A stretch of DNA of 64,000 bases from Thamnaconus septentrionalis (Eukaryota; Chordata; Actinopteri; Tetraodontiformes; Monacanthidae), in NCBI GenBank assembly GCA_009823395.1, contig CM020507.1, positions 8,438,501 to 8,502,500 on the forward strand, written 5' to 3'. The notes under the pieces were generated by a model that was not told where the DNA came from, made no database searches, and saw only the letters and a list, made by a program, of their open reading frames with translations. How positions within the stretch are numbered: the stretch's first letter is position 1; each line of letters starts with the position of its first letter. Shown in pieces: positions 49,101 to 61,056 of this stretch. Position numbers and translations under genes: made by a program.

Positions 49101-51757
49101 GGCAGAGTCGCTTTCATGTTGGAGGGATTGATCTCGACACCGGGGAGGCAGTCTGTGCAAATTGATCTCATGTGTCTTTCCCTTTGATTGTGGTGAGTCA
49201 CCCTGAAGCTGCTCGTCGGCGCTCGTGAGTCCGAGCCTGCTGCGACTCCCGCTGCACAGGAGGGAAGTGCAGGTGTAGTCATTTCCCACCAGACCACCAC
49301 ACACACACACACACAATATGTGTGTGTGTGTGTGTGTGTGTGTGTAGTATCCCACTCAGTGGGTGGTAGTGGTTTGAGGGAGCGTGACAAAAAGGAATAG
49401 AAATGGAAAAAAAACCAAAAACGTCCCCTGCTACTGTTTGACTAAACGTCTTGAACCTGGTTTAACAGTCACCCAGAGTGCTGAGAAGTAAAATATTAAT
49501 TCCTGGAAAAGTTCTTTCCGTCAGCATTAAAATATGGGGGGGGGCTCTTTCCATGAGCTCCGTTCTGCACCAAACGACCACGACATCTCTCTCTCTTTAT
49601 TCAAGGTCCTCGTTGATTCTAAACACTGAACCCTCGTCCCTCCAATAGTTGCAGAGAAGCTCCAACGCAAGTCTCAGGTTCCGTCGTCGTCGCTCAAGAC
49701 GAGACTGTCGAAACTCCCCGAGGTGTTGAAGTGTTTGCACACTTTGGTTCCGTGTCCTGTGTGTCAGCAAGTTTCTTTGCGTTGGCTGGAGGGCTTTGAG
49801 GTCACTTTGAGGAAGGACCCGAAAGTGTTTCACACGAACAGTCATTGTTATCGGCGACTAAGACTGCGGCAGCAATCGCAGGCACGATTTATTGTGAATA
49901 AGAAATATGCTTTATTACTGATTGAATGGAAAACATTTTTACGGTACCATTTGAACACAATGAGCATGTTGAACCTAAAATATAAATGACCTTAAAAATA
50001 ATTTTGATTAAAAAATAAAAAAATAAAAAATAAAAAAGATTTTAAAATGTAAACATACGTACATACATATAAATATGTATGTACTGTATATATTCCAGTG
50101 ATCTTTATACAGGGTGTCCCAAAAACAATTGACATCATTTCGCAGGCCAATCATTTTGGCAATTTATGTTGAAATAACCTCAAATTTTCACAGGATGTAT
50201 AGAAAGAGATCAAGATTTTATATTTAATGTTTTATTTTTGTTGTGTTTCCAGGTTGGAATATGCTTGCACACAGTCACCCAGTTGTGCTGTGTCACAGCC
50301 GGTGCACATATTGAACACTTGATGAAATCGGTCCTAATGATGAACTTATGATGTTCAACACCTAAATTGTTCAATTTCATTGCGCTAGACTTAGTAGTTT
50401 TCAAGATAATTGCTTTTAAAATGTCATTTTTATCATTTTTTTGGGACACCGTGTATATCTAGTCATCTTTTTAAATAAATATTGAAAACTTTTTGTTTTG
50501 GCTGTCTGCCTGGCATCCTGCTGTCAGAGCCTGTCACATCCTCCCGCTCTGAGCCATGTCAAACAGACCTCTCCTGTTCCTGTGTGCCCTGAGGAATGAA
50601 GCATGACTTACCTCCGCCGGGCTCCTCGTCTCTCTGCCGTGCAGGTGTGGGTGTCCTCGGTGACGGAGATCACCGCCGACGACCTGAGGGTGGAGGACGC
50701 CGACTCTCCGCCGGAGGAGCTGCGCTACATGGTCACCCCGCCGAGCAACGGGCACCTGGCCCTCAAGAGCGCCCCCACGCAGGCCGTGTACAACTTCACG
50801 CAAATGCACATAGACCAGGGGCAGCTGCTGTTCGTTCACAAAGGTATTTTTTTTCCTTTTTTTTAATAGGCTCCTTGAAAGCAGCACGTTAGCAAACATT
50901 TTCCTATGAAAATGGAATAATTCTGTTTTTGGACACAATCTCTGTTTCTTCCTGTGTGAATGCACGACTCAATTAACCAGGTGAACTATGAACATATGAC
51001 AAAATATATTATTCCAACTATATAAGCAACAGTGCATTCTTGATTGAGTTTTGGTTCAATTGACCTTTAATGGCACTTCACCCTATGGAAAAATAGCATC
51101 ACAATTTACTTGAGAAAATGAAATGCACGAGAAAACCTCAAGACAGAATACAGAATGTCAAGGTGTCTGGAACCTGATGTTGAGTAATGGAAAAGCTCTG
51201 TCATCGCATGCGGATGTCAGTGACTCTGACATCAATAAAAGCTTCTGCTTACTCCCTTGATTCTTATCTGCTTCTCTCTTTCCTGCCTGTTTCTCTCCGT
51301 TTGTTCCCTGCAGAAAGGTTGGAATCATGTTCAATAGTCTCCCACTCTAGTAATAAAAGAAAAAGTCCCTTCTTCACACATTGCAATTCAGTAACCAATA
51401 GTCAATTATAACAATTAAGTGTAAATATTTCTTAAGTGGCAGTTTTTTTCTTGTCCTTCTTCAGGATTGTTTCTGCTTTGCAGATACCATGAACAGCTTT
51501 TTTGGAAAGTTGTTTGACCAAACAATGTGAAATGTTATTTTTTTTGGTTGCTGGTGTGTCATTGCATTAACAGGTGCCATGTCTGGAGGATTCAACTTCC
51601 AAGCCAATGACGGCGTGAACTTCACCCCCAGGCAGATCTTCAGCATCACAGCCAAGGCTTTAGTTCTCAGCTTGGAGAACAACCGTCCACTCAAAGTGTT
51701 TCCAGGTAAACCAAGATAAAAAGAACTCGGATCCATGCAAGTTTTGAGCAGCACAAG

Positions 51758-51794
<37 letters not shown>

Positions 51795-52800
51795 TAGCTT
51801 TTTCTACTGGTGGAATGTTTCAGATGACGCAGCATGTAATCCATTAGCTGCTGGTTAGATTTTCACCACTACTTCCTTTAAAACGTGCAACTTTTTCTCT
51901 ATGTATGACACCATATTTACTCATCATCCTATTTTTTGCATCTGTGGTTTTCCTGGCTATGCAACATCACATTACAAGAGTGCTACCGCATTACTAGACA
52001 GCTGCTTCTTTGAAAATAAATTGAAAAACCTTCTTTTAGACATTGTGTCAGTCATCCACTTTTGTAAACAATCCTGAGGTCGACTATTAATACGCACGAG
52101 CAAGACGACGTCCTTCTCCTTTTTGAGTCTTATTATGAGCTCGGCTGCCAGTTCTGCGGATTCATGGCGTTGCATTTTATTTCGCTTCATTTCGTAAGAT
52201 TCCACTTCCTCTTGTCGTCACTTCGACAGTGGTAGACCTCTGCCCTCAATCTCTTTTGGTTAAACATTTCAGCACCTTTCCAGCAGCCTGCTCTCTTCTT
52301 AACCAAAAAATACCAGACGTGTGAGTCTGCTTCTAAAATCTGTCTGACTTACTCTGGGTTTTTTTTTTTTTTTATGTACCTCTAAATGCTCGGCGGTGTA
52401 AAATATTCTGACTCGGTGTCGCCTGTTTCTACAAACACTATGGGTTTTTTTGTTCTGACTGAGATGAGAAGGATGGCATGTGAGCAGCAAAGTGCCAGCT
52501 GGAACGCTCCGCTGAGCTTCCAGGGCCCCAGTGTGAATTGGTCCTTGAAAAGCTGTGCCGCTGTCTGTCTGTGGCAGCCCTGTTTGTGCTCGGTGCCAGG
52601 CGGGGCACAAAGAAAAGAGACGGGGTGGGCGGGATGGGAGCTTTAACTCATAATGAAGGGTTTTGATGGGGTTAGAGGCTGACGTGAAACACTTTCACAG
52701 TGTGGAGGTGGGCTTGTTTTTTCTTTCTCTTTCTTTCTTTCGCCTTTTTCGACTCACAGATTCCTCAAATGTCGTAGTTCTTGATGTGAAACTGCCATAG

Positions 52801-52841
<41 letters not shown>

Positions 52842-54437
52842 CTCTCCATCTCTGGGTTTATGTGCAGAAACAGGTGTTTTCATGAAAATCTAAAGACTGA
52901 GATTGGAGCGTTGCCACTGCAAATCTCTTGTCCTGTATGTATACAGTTCTACTCTTTTTAACCGCTGAAGAAAACACACTTAAAATTGACTTTTTATTTT
53001 TTTCTGATATTCTGGTTTCTGGTGTCATAATACAGAATGTGTCATCTCTATCCCTAGTCTGTAATGTGTCTTTTTAAATTAAATTTGAATTGTGTTTTAT
53101 TTTTTCAAAGGTTTTCTTTAAGGCAATGTAAAACCCAGCGCATACGCCCAAAAAGTTTTTGACTCCTGCATTAATGGGCCCATAGAGCGTGCGCAGTAGT
53201 GTCACTTCCCATCATGCCTCTGAAACTCACGTGATCTATTTGACCAATCAAAATTTTTTTAACGACTAAAAGACCATAGCTGAAAAATCTACAATAGAAA
53301 GTTTTGCTATGAATTGCATTTCAGGTCACAGTCTTTCTGTTGGCTGTTTCAAAAGAGTTTATTTTTGGGTTGCGTTCTATAGGGAAAATGCTTTTTGGGC
53401 CTATGGGATTTGTTTTTGCTGCAGTACCTTTAGTGACCACTGGGGAAAATCGGCGCACTGCCATATCGCCAGTCCGGTATCCAGTTCTTATAATTCATCC
53501 ATGGTAAAAACCTTCACCATAGAGGTTTTGTGAGTTGCACGGTAGAAGTGTGATGAACTCAAACATGAAAGCCCCCTGTGTGAATCGTCGGTGTTCTCAT
53601 CGCTGGTCTGTCAAAAGAGTGAGTTGTGGGACTTCCAATTGCAAAAAAATTCAAGGAAGTGTGAAAATTCCCCAACCCAGTTCTGACATCAGAAAGCTGC
53701 GGAGGCTTGTAGAGCCGTGCAGTCGTCTCACCAGCACAGTGGCACCAGACAGAGGAGCGTTCACTCTGTTCGGTGCGTTGCGTTCATTTTTCCCTTGTCC
53801 TTTGATCGTGATCAGTTTGGAGAGATCAGCTTTGCGTACTGCCTTCCTACGGCGCACGGTTTCCTCCATTTCCTTCAACATTCTGAAAAAAATCCATCTG
53901 ACATTCTGGGAAAACCCATCTTGCGCTGATTTAGATTGAAATATATTTTCCTCAGAAGAGATTTAAAAAAAATGTCTCCTATCTTCCAAGATGTAAATTT
54001 CCCATGGGACACAGACAAGGCGGGTGGGAGAGCTCATGGGAAGTGATGAATGAATTTCACTGTGCTTTGACCCCTCTTCCCTCCATTGCGGTTTCCATCA
54101 TTTATCAGCAGTCTTCTTATTTTAAGTTCCTCGCACTCTGGGAAGTCTTTCAATCAGAAAAACAGCTCTGTTGTCAGTTTCTTCGTGCACAGGAGACGTT
54201 TTCCACACGAGGAGAAGCTGATCCACTTTTTAGCGTTGTTTATGTCATGCTGCAGTTTGACTGCTGTCAGCAGCCATATGTGCGGTGCAGCTTCATTGTA
54301 AAACATCAAAGGTCGTGGTTTCCATTCAAAAACAAAACAATGGTTTTGTTTGAAGTGAAGCTAAATGGAACACAAGACCAAAGTGCAGCTGACAGCTTAA
54401 GTGACTTTAAGATGAATTGCACAAATTACAGTGATCA

Positions 54438-54519
<82 letters not shown>

Positions 54520-57500
54520 CAGACTGTGATCAAATCTTTACGCCTCGTAATCACTATTTCAATTTCACATTAATCTCTGCAGGCTCCTCCGCAACAATCA
54601 CAAATGAGAATTTAGAGGCATTGACCAACGACGTTGGCAACACCTCGAACCGCGTCATCACGTTCAGTGTGGTGCGGCATCCCAAGCTGGGGCGACTGGT
54701 GAGGAGACTGCAGGATAATTCAACAGTGGATGTCTCCACTTTCACACAAGACATGGTGGGTTGAACTGGGATCTGATTTACAGCTTCCTCTTAATTGAAT
54801 AAAAATGAAAATCCTTTCTCATTTAAGTAGGACGAGTAATTTATTACCAGTAGATTTATTAGTAATAGATGGTTTTCATCTATGTGTTACAAAGAGTCAT
54901 TTATTAAATTAAGGATTAAAGATGCAATCATTTCATTGCTTCTGTAATGACTGTCAAGGAAATTAAGAATCACTGACACTTGTTAACCTTTTCGTTAGGT
55001 TGATTATTAACTGAGGGTCTGAATGTTTCTGTGCTTCAGGTGGACAGGAAAGAGATTGCCTATGTTCAGACTCCCATTGAGGCAGTGGGCTGGGAAGCAA
55101 TGGACTCTGTGACCTTCCATGTGACATCGCCGCCGTCCTCTTTGGAAAGTCAGACCTTTAAAATAGACATTTCGTATGAGAACACCGGACCAGAGCACAA
55201 CACAGTCCTGCTTGCAAACACAGGTATGAGTGAAGGTGTTCACAGCTTTAAATGTCGCTTTATGTTATTGACACCAAGATTTAATTCTGATGTGTAAAAT
55301 GATAGTTGCTGCAAGGGGAGAGGAAGAAGTAAGAAGTAAGCGAGATGCTGCATTGAGGTTTAAATCTGACACATGGATGTATTTTTGTTTCTTCATTGGT
55401 TCACATTGGTTGTTCAATGAGCACCAGCCCCATTAATTTTAAAGTCTTTATTTTTTTATATCGTAAAAGTCAAAGTATCATAGAAATCTTTCATCATTCT
55501 GTGATATTTTCATAGCTGCGTCCCTGATAATTATAATGTTGTTTGCTTGACGACAGGTGCTGTGGTGACTGAAGGGGAGAGTGTTGTCATTGATGAATCT
55601 AAGCTGGACGCCTCCAACCTGATGTCCAAGTTGCCGACGCCTCAGCGAAGCTCTCACGAGGTCTGGTTCAAAGTGTCGTCGCTGCCGCGCCATGGCGTCA
55701 TAATTGTGGGCGAGAGAAACCTCACACAGGAGAAACCCAACTTCTCCCAGTTCATTGTGAAGAAGTACGGCATCACCTACGTACACGACAACTCGGAGAC
55801 CACTCGGGATTCCTTTGCATTTAGTGCGTGGTTAAATCTAAAGGGCCGAACCGCACAACTCCCTGAGGACGACGGTGATGTTGTTGAGGAGCGTTTTAAC
55901 ATCACAATCGTACCCATAAATGACCAACCACCAGTGCTGAAGACCAAGTCTCCAAGTCTGAGGGTGGTCCAGGGAGATATGGTCGCAATTTGCCCTGAGA
56001 ATCTCAAAGTCGAAGACTTGGACAACCCTCCTGATGATATTAAATTCTCTGTGATAAGTATGCCCAATAATGGTTTCCTTGCGCTTAAAGGAAGCCTGAA
56101 TGAGTCGATCGGAATCTTCACACAGGCCCAAATTAATAGCAGAAGTGTCTACTTCATCCACGATGGCAGCGCTACCTCTGGTGTGTTCTACTTCAGTGTC
56201 ACAGATGGACATCACAAACCAATATATAAACTCTTCAATCTAGAGGTGATTGAGATCACCATCTCTTTGGTGAACTACACTGGATTGACACTAGAACAAG
56301 GTAAGACTTCAGTGTCTCTGACCCAGGACAACCTGGCTGCTGAGTCCAACGGGAAAAACGTCACCGTTCACTACCTGATTTCGAGGCCTCCAAATTTTGG
56401 CAAGATTCTAAAGGGCAATCAGGAGGTCAAGCAGTTTGACCAAGAGGACATCAAGTCTGGTATGTTGTCCTATCACATGACCTCCATAACATCTGGAGAA
56501 GACAGCTTTGAGTTTACCGCATTCACTTCAGAGGCCAATCTGACCGGACAATTGCTTAACATAACCGTGCGACCTTTGATTCAGCTCGGCAAAGACTTGA
56601 GGATTCCAAATGGGATCGCAGTCAAATTGAGCAATAGTTTCTTGAATGTCTCCGAACTAGCCAAGATCTGTGACAGTGACCCTGTGTTTGAAATTATCCG
56701 CCAACCCAAGTATGGAAAAGTGGTGAGGACAAAACGGAAAGCTGAGGCAGCTCAATCCTTCACCTTTCAGGAGGTGTTGCAAGAGAAGGTCACCCTGGAA
56801 CTGAATGCCAACATGACTGGAATTCAGGAATTAAATGATTCATTGGTGTTTGTATTGAAAACAGATAACATCCAGCCTGCTAAAGGAGAACTTCACTTCA
56901 CAGTTGTGCCATACGATCCCACACTGTCGCCAACCACAAAGAGTCCCATCCCCTCGACAACAACTGCTCCCCAGACTTCTCTGCGAACTTCCAGAAACGG
57001 GACTGCTTCACCAGTCCAATCCACTCAATTCATTTCCACCCAGCAACCCAGCAAATCCCAGCAAAAGTTCAAGGCACGTAACCGCTGGGGAAACTCCAAC
57101 AGAACGAACATTTTTAGCACGACTCTTGGCAAACCCACCAGAGGAACCGAGGATTTGCACCACAGGAACACACCGGTTCGTGTAGAGTCATACCCTCAAA
57201 AGTCCTCCAATCCCCTGCTGGTGATCTTACCCCTCCTGGCCCTGCTGCTGCTCGTGATCATCTTTGTGGTCCTGGTCATCTTTCTTCGACACCACAGGCA
57301 GAGAAAACAGAGCACAGCTGCGCCAAACGAGCCAGCTGTGGTTGCCCCTCAAAGCACTCACTCGTACCACGGCGAACCTCAGAGGAGCACAACCGTTCCC
57401 ACAGTGACTGTCACTCCGCTCAATCCGACCCGTCCAGGTAGCCCCGGTTTGGATAGGTTAACACTCAGCTCAGGCTCTGGTTACGACACACTCGATTCAA

Positions 57501-57601
57501 GCATGGTCGTCAGTTCTTGGAGGAGTGGTTTTCCTTCATCCTCCTCTCAAATTATCCAGACTGCCACTCCAACGCTCCAGAGGAATCAGTACTGGGTGTA
57601 A
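35771..57601 (+). CDS. cspg4: Chondroitin sulfate proteoglycan 4 (NG2), 10 coding exons, 2399 aa
   Basis: A type I cell-surface proteoglycan; mammalian NG2 marks pericytes and oligodendrocyte progenitors. Coding exons: 35771-35858, 39888-40051, 41998-45567, 46133-46600, 47509-47685, 50645-50843, 51574-51705, 54583-54755, 55040-55223, 55557-57601; all GT-AG and in phase, with a very large exon 3 as in human. Domains: signal peptide about 1-30, laminin-G 1 about 31-202, laminin-G 2 about 205-391, a Ser/Thr/Pro linker about 392-440, tandem CSPG repeats about 445-2170 (recurrent YVHDGSE-like motifs), a Ser/Thr-rich stem to 2270, membrane span 2272-2295 and a 104-residue tail ending QYWV, identical to the human PDZ ligand. 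Human CSPG4 is 2322 aa. Teleost paralogues exist, so cspg4 versus a cspg4b copy was not resolved. Confidence 0.93.
36289..36356. repeat. (TTA)n microsatellite in cspg4 intron 1
   Basis: Almost 70 bases of ATT/TTA units. Confidence 0.95.
36357..39561. other. cspg4 intron 1 interior
   Basis: Intron 1 spans 35859-39887. Apart from simple repeats (T-run near 36633-36652, (AT)n at about 38266-38295, (CA)n near 39380-39400) I see no exon or conserved element. Weak splice-like sites occur but no coding frame joins exon 1 to exon 2 other than directly. Confidence 0.5.
39562..39594. repeat. (CTT)n microsatellite in cspg4 intron 1
   Basis: Pure CTT units about 300 bases upstream of exon 2. Confidence 0.9.
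39639..39735 (+). mobile_element. Fish LINE/SINE 3'-tail fragment
   Basis: AACTCAACTCAACTTTATTT, then AGAGCACTTTAAATACC, CACAAAGTGCTGTGCA and A-rich sequence, is a common fish repeat tail. Confidence 0.6.
40132..40167. repeat. (CA)n microsatellite in cspg4 intron 2
   Basis: Uninterrupted CA units about 80 bases after the exon 2 donor. The rest of intron 2 (40052-41997) shows no recognisable feature. Confidence 0.95.
45610..45850 (+). mobile_element. MITE-like element in cspg4 intron 3, about 240 bp
   Basis: The left end (TTTAAATGTCCAGTGTGTAA) and the reverse complement of the right end (GTTTAAGGTTAAGTGTGTCA) form diverged terminal inverted repeats. The left end also matches the fragment at 10640-10880. 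No protein is encoded. Confidence 0.65.
46679..47088. mobile_element. 410-bp MITE with a perfect ACTGT target duplication, cspg4 intron 4
   Basis: Terminal inverted repeats AGCTGCGTTTCCATGAC (left) and AGCTGCGTTTTCATTAC (right, reverse complement) are flanked on both sides by ACTGT (46674-46678 and 47089-47093). TIR-like GTTTCCATGAC and GTTTCCATTACC motifs recur inside. The duplication could also be read as a 3-bp CTG with longer TIRs, so the superfamily is open. Confidence 0.8.
47803..47838. repeat. (CTGG)n tetranucleotide repeat in cspg4 intron 5
   Basis: CTGG units with one slip; responsible for Leu/Ala/Gly/Trp repetition in shadow ORFs. Confidence 0.9.
47839..49298. other. cspg4 intron 5 interior
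   Basis: Intron 5 spans 47686-50644. This part has C-rich low complexity near 48470-48507 and a GGC-rich patch near 49085-49103, with no exon recognised. Confidence 0.5.
49299..49346. repeat. Adjacent (CA)n and (TG)n tracts forming a long hairpin
   Basis: A CA tract (to about 49315) and a TG tract (about 49319-49346) are separated only by AATA-type bases, making a near-perfect self-complementary stretch. Confidence 0.9.
50106..50457 (+). mobile_element. Fossil mariner/IS630-type transposon in cspg4 intron 5
   Basis: Terminal inverted repeats TATACAGGGTGTCCCAAAAA (left) and TATACACGGTGTCCCAAAAA (right, reverse complement) enclose about 350 bases, consistent with TA insertion. A + strand frame near 50253-50318 reads CCVTAGAHIEHL. 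The GAHIEHL-type tail is typical of IS630/mariner-like transposase C-termini. Only this tail remains, so the copy is non-autonomous. Confidence 0.75.
51758..51792. repeat. (CA)n microsatellite in cspg4 intron 7
   Basis: CA units about 50 bases after the exon 7 donor. Confidence 0.95.
52804..52839. repeat. (CT)n microsatellite in cspg4 intron 7
   Basis: About 17 CT units; pyrimidine-rich DNA also precedes it near 52720-52742. Confidence 0.95.
52840..54438. other. cspg4 intron 7 interior, possible decayed repeat
   Basis: Intron 7 spans 51706-54582. Around 53125-53960 the sequence has promoter-like CACGTGATC and ACCAATCAAA motifs and two opposed ORFs (53535-53939 +, 53651-53881 -) that could come from an old transposon. 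No terminal repeats or family were identified. Confidence 0.3.
54439..54516. repeat. Long (CA)n tract immediately upstream of cspg4 exon 8
   Basis: The longest dinucleotide tract in the window, about 78 bases, ending about 66 bases before the exon 8 acceptor at 54581-54582. Confidence 0.95.
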
Positions 57602-57708
57602 GCGGCAAACTTTGTGAGCCACATGCCGTGGAGAAAAAAAATGTTACAAGCCTTGTTTTGTTTTGTTTACCTGAGGAATGACGCCGCAGCTTCTTTTTTA
57701 TTGGAGCC

Positions 57709-57714
57709 AATAAA
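57709..57714 (+). terminator. Proximal cspg4 polyadenylation signal
   Basis: Canonical AATAAA 108 bases after the stop codon. Confidence 0.5.
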
Positions 57715-60100
57715 TTCTCTTGTGCGCATAATCGCCTGGTACCACAGCAGTTAGTTGGTTATACTTGATATAAACAGAAATTTCAGCTCATTTTTTCCCA
57801 AGCTCTATGCCCAAGAAGTCAAGGGAATATTTGACCCAAATTGAAAAATTTACCATTTCACTACTCACCTCAATGTTGATGCACACTCGTGTCATTTTTC
57901 AGTGCACATGAACAGTCTTGAGTTTTACAAAGGGAAAGACTTTAATTCAGAGGACCCACAGGAGTAAAGCATAAAACAGGCCTTCATACCACTTTATCAT
58001 CATCAGTTGTATTGAAGACCCAGCAGCAGTCCAACTCTACAAAGTCAAAATTCATAAGAGCACAATTCAGAGGATTCTCGCTTACTGTAGCTCTTCCTGG
58101 TTTTCTAATGGGTGGGCATACACTTAAAGTGTTGTATGCGTACCGAGCCTCAGAGAAGGTGAACAGCTAAAAAAAAAAAAAAAAGCTACAGGGGGCATTT
58201 TTATGGTTAGATTTGAACTGTTTAGCAAATCAGTTCTGAGACATTTTTAACTTATTTATACATACTTTTACTATTTGATTATTATTTTTTAATTTTTCAC
58301 AGTGCACTGAATACTGAGTGAGGAGGGTGTATGACTTAACTTTGTTAGGTTTTACACATTGATGAGGTGTTGCCTTCTGACCCAGAGCTGCAATCATATT
58401 GGCTCTTGTGAGTATTGGAAGTTGTGGTAGCAAGTGAGTTGCTATGAGAGCCACATTGGATTCTGGCTGTGTGGCTGCAGCACATGTTGTAGCTAAAACT
58501 CTGGTGGTACAGTCTGTTTGGAAGAATTTGGTTATCTGCAACTTTCTGACACTTGTGATGAGCGCAGCGGGATGTATGGAGTATGGAGACGTGTTTTTGT
58601 TTTTTTTTGTCTGCTGTTTGTTTCACATTGGACTGCTTTGGAAGCCACTGGAGGCCCCATTGGACTTCAGCCTGGATGGAAGTGAAACTCTCACTTTATC
58701 ACTAGAGCCTTTGCCAGTTTAGTTCAATTCAGGCCGCCATCAGATCCAGTCTGATGTTGCACAATGACTGTGAATGTTTGTTCACAAAGAGATTATTTTC
58801 TGAAAGTTGGGGTAAAAAATGCATTTGGTGAAGACTGATGGTCTGGTAGGTGGTTTTGAGTTCTGGGCGCCTTAGTGGAAGAAATTGATTCATTCCACTT
58901 TAAAAACCGTTTCTGATGAAGCACACCTTGGCCAAAGTGCTCTCAAGCTCCATCAAACCAAATCCAAGGCTGCAAAGCTGTTTCAGTTACTGTGTGAGAT
59001 TTAATAAGGATGCAGTCAAATCAATCAATTAGTCATAAACACACCAAGCACTAATAACTGCTGTATATGTTAAGATGGACACGTTTTTCTTCTCTTGAGC
59101 TTTTACAAAACAGTCACTGTTGTGGTTCATCTATGTTTGACAACCTCATGAGCGACTATTGGCTTTCGAACATTTTCTGGTCCTCTTGCACAATTGGAAT
59201 TTTCTCTTGGAAGCGGTGACGGTCATAACGGGAAACCCGCTTCCTAGTAACAGCTTTCAACTGTGACCTGGTACGTGTGACGCATCTGCAAAGTATCTGC
59301 TGTAAGCGTTTCAATTGGTAGCACATTTTATATTGAGTATATGTCTTGTATAATGCAGTATAGCAACTTTTTTTGTAATCTCAGGTACTTTGTTAGGTCA
59401 TGTACTTTTCTGATAACACTGATGACGAGGCTTGCATGAATTGTCAGTAATTATGGTCCTTGTTAAACATCGTGAGGTTAAATATTGAACCATGGTTTTG
59501 CTGAAAAATACTCCCAGCATGGCTGTACAATATCTTAAAATGACTGAAATAGCAGATTTTCTTTTCAAGCATTTTGTTAATACTGTGAGTGAATACTGAC
59601 TTTCCGAACAGTTTTTTTTTGTTTTTTTAACAAAGTTCATGGCTTTAGCCTTGAAAGACTCTCCAGTGTCACTGTATTTCATCCTCCATCTCCTCAGTAA
59701 TTGAAACTGAGGCATCAATTACATCCTGTGATTGGCAGGTCAATGACAATTGTCTTATATAGGCAAACTCGAGATTTCCTCAACACTGATAACTGCTGAT
59801 ATTTAATCTTTATTATTTGACGCTTTAACGTGTGTCCTACGGTGCTTTCTTTTTATGTTCTTCTCTTTTTTGATTATTTGTGGCTAAACACTGGATTAAT
59901 GTCTTCACTGTGTGTTAATGGTCACCTGTCCTGCCAAATTGTGTCACATGATTAGATGCTGTCACAGGAACCTGATATAGAAATGTTATATAATATTATT
60001 CTATCATCTTTTTTTTCTTTTTTTTCTTTTTTACCAAGAAAAAAGTCTATCCACTGTATTTCAGTATCATTGAACGTGTCATATTTATGTGTATGTTTTT

Positions 60101-60106
60101 AATAAA
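60101..60106 (+). terminator. Distal cspg4 polyadenylation signal
   Basis: Canonical AATAAA followed by TG-containing sequence at 60116-60121. Confidence 0.45.
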
Positions 60107-61034
60107 CCAAATCAAATGTGAAAAGAGCCGCCTTCTGCTTTCGCACAGTTCTACTAATTGCACAACGCTGATTCATTTGTGCATTTATCATCATTTATCG
60201 TCTTTCGGACAGGTCGTTGACATTTAAAGGGCCTGTATTCCTGCTTTTAGTTTGCGAGCTCAGTGTGAGTGACATTCATAACTAATGGAATCGCCGGGAA
60301 CTTGTCGGCTGAAGACGCTGAGTTACGGACAGTCATGTTATTTGCACAAAGATCCCTTTCTGCATGTGGAAGCTCACAGCTGTGAGTCAGTCCGCGTGAG
60401 TAATGGCTATCATGCGAAGAAAAGCAATGACAAGTTCTCCTGGCCCCCGAAACCCAATCAGGGACGCCTGTCACATGTGCGCATTCTGCAAATTCTAGAT
60501 GACAGTCGGTGCCATGAATAAAGCCACGCCGTTTAATCCGAGGAGCATGCAGGTCAGATGGTGCTTGTCGGTTCTGCAGACGTCAGGACAGCCTGATTTC
60601 AAAATGAATGCGGATTCTCGGCTGACACTGGTTTGCAGACGGCAGCCTGAAGGAACAGCACCAAACACACGTGTTGACATTGCACCTCCCACGGTGTCAA
60701 CGTGTTTTTATGTGGCTGTGCAGCTCGACACCAGCGTGTTAATTGTCGCTGAACCTGGCTTGCAGCCGCAGCCGTTGCTCTGTGCAGTTGTGTTTTAACA
60801 CCTCTGAGTGCACCTCTAAGTGCTGTTGCTCTCATGTCACCTTCCAGTTAGTTTAACTCTGCAGCATGACGGTCTTTGTCAATTAGCAGCAGCGCTGCGA
60901 CGTGTTTGTGGCACTTTCAGTTTTACAGATTCTGATGTGAAACCTGATTGAAGTCAACCGAATGAACCTTTTATGTACCATTAATATCTTTTCTAAAAGA
61001 TGAAATAAAGAATTAAAAATGTTCGCCCCCAAGT

Positions 61035-61056
61035 TTTATTTTGAAATGTCTTTATT
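61035..61056 (-). terminator. Possible minus-strand polyadenylation signals
   Basis: TTTATT at 61035-61040 and 61051-61056 reads AATAAA on the minus strand, 26-50 bases beyond a + strand AATAAA at 61004-61009. This convergent layout would suit the 3' ends of two facing genes. Confidence 0.3.

Larger units (their letters stand above)
57602..60120 (+). other. Probable cspg4 3'UTR (long form)
   Basis: After the stop codon, AATAAA occurs at 57709-57714 (short 3'UTR, about 110 bases) and at 60101-60106 (about 2.5 kb), with a third at 61004-61009. The sequence between is AT-rich and non-repetitive, as expected of a 3'UTR, but which site is used cannot be told. Confidence 0.45.

Noticed and set aside
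54004..54573. 189-codon + strand ORF in cspg4 intron 7
   Set aside because: Its long Thr-His repeat is the (CA)n tract; it runs across the exon 8 acceptor region in the wrong context.
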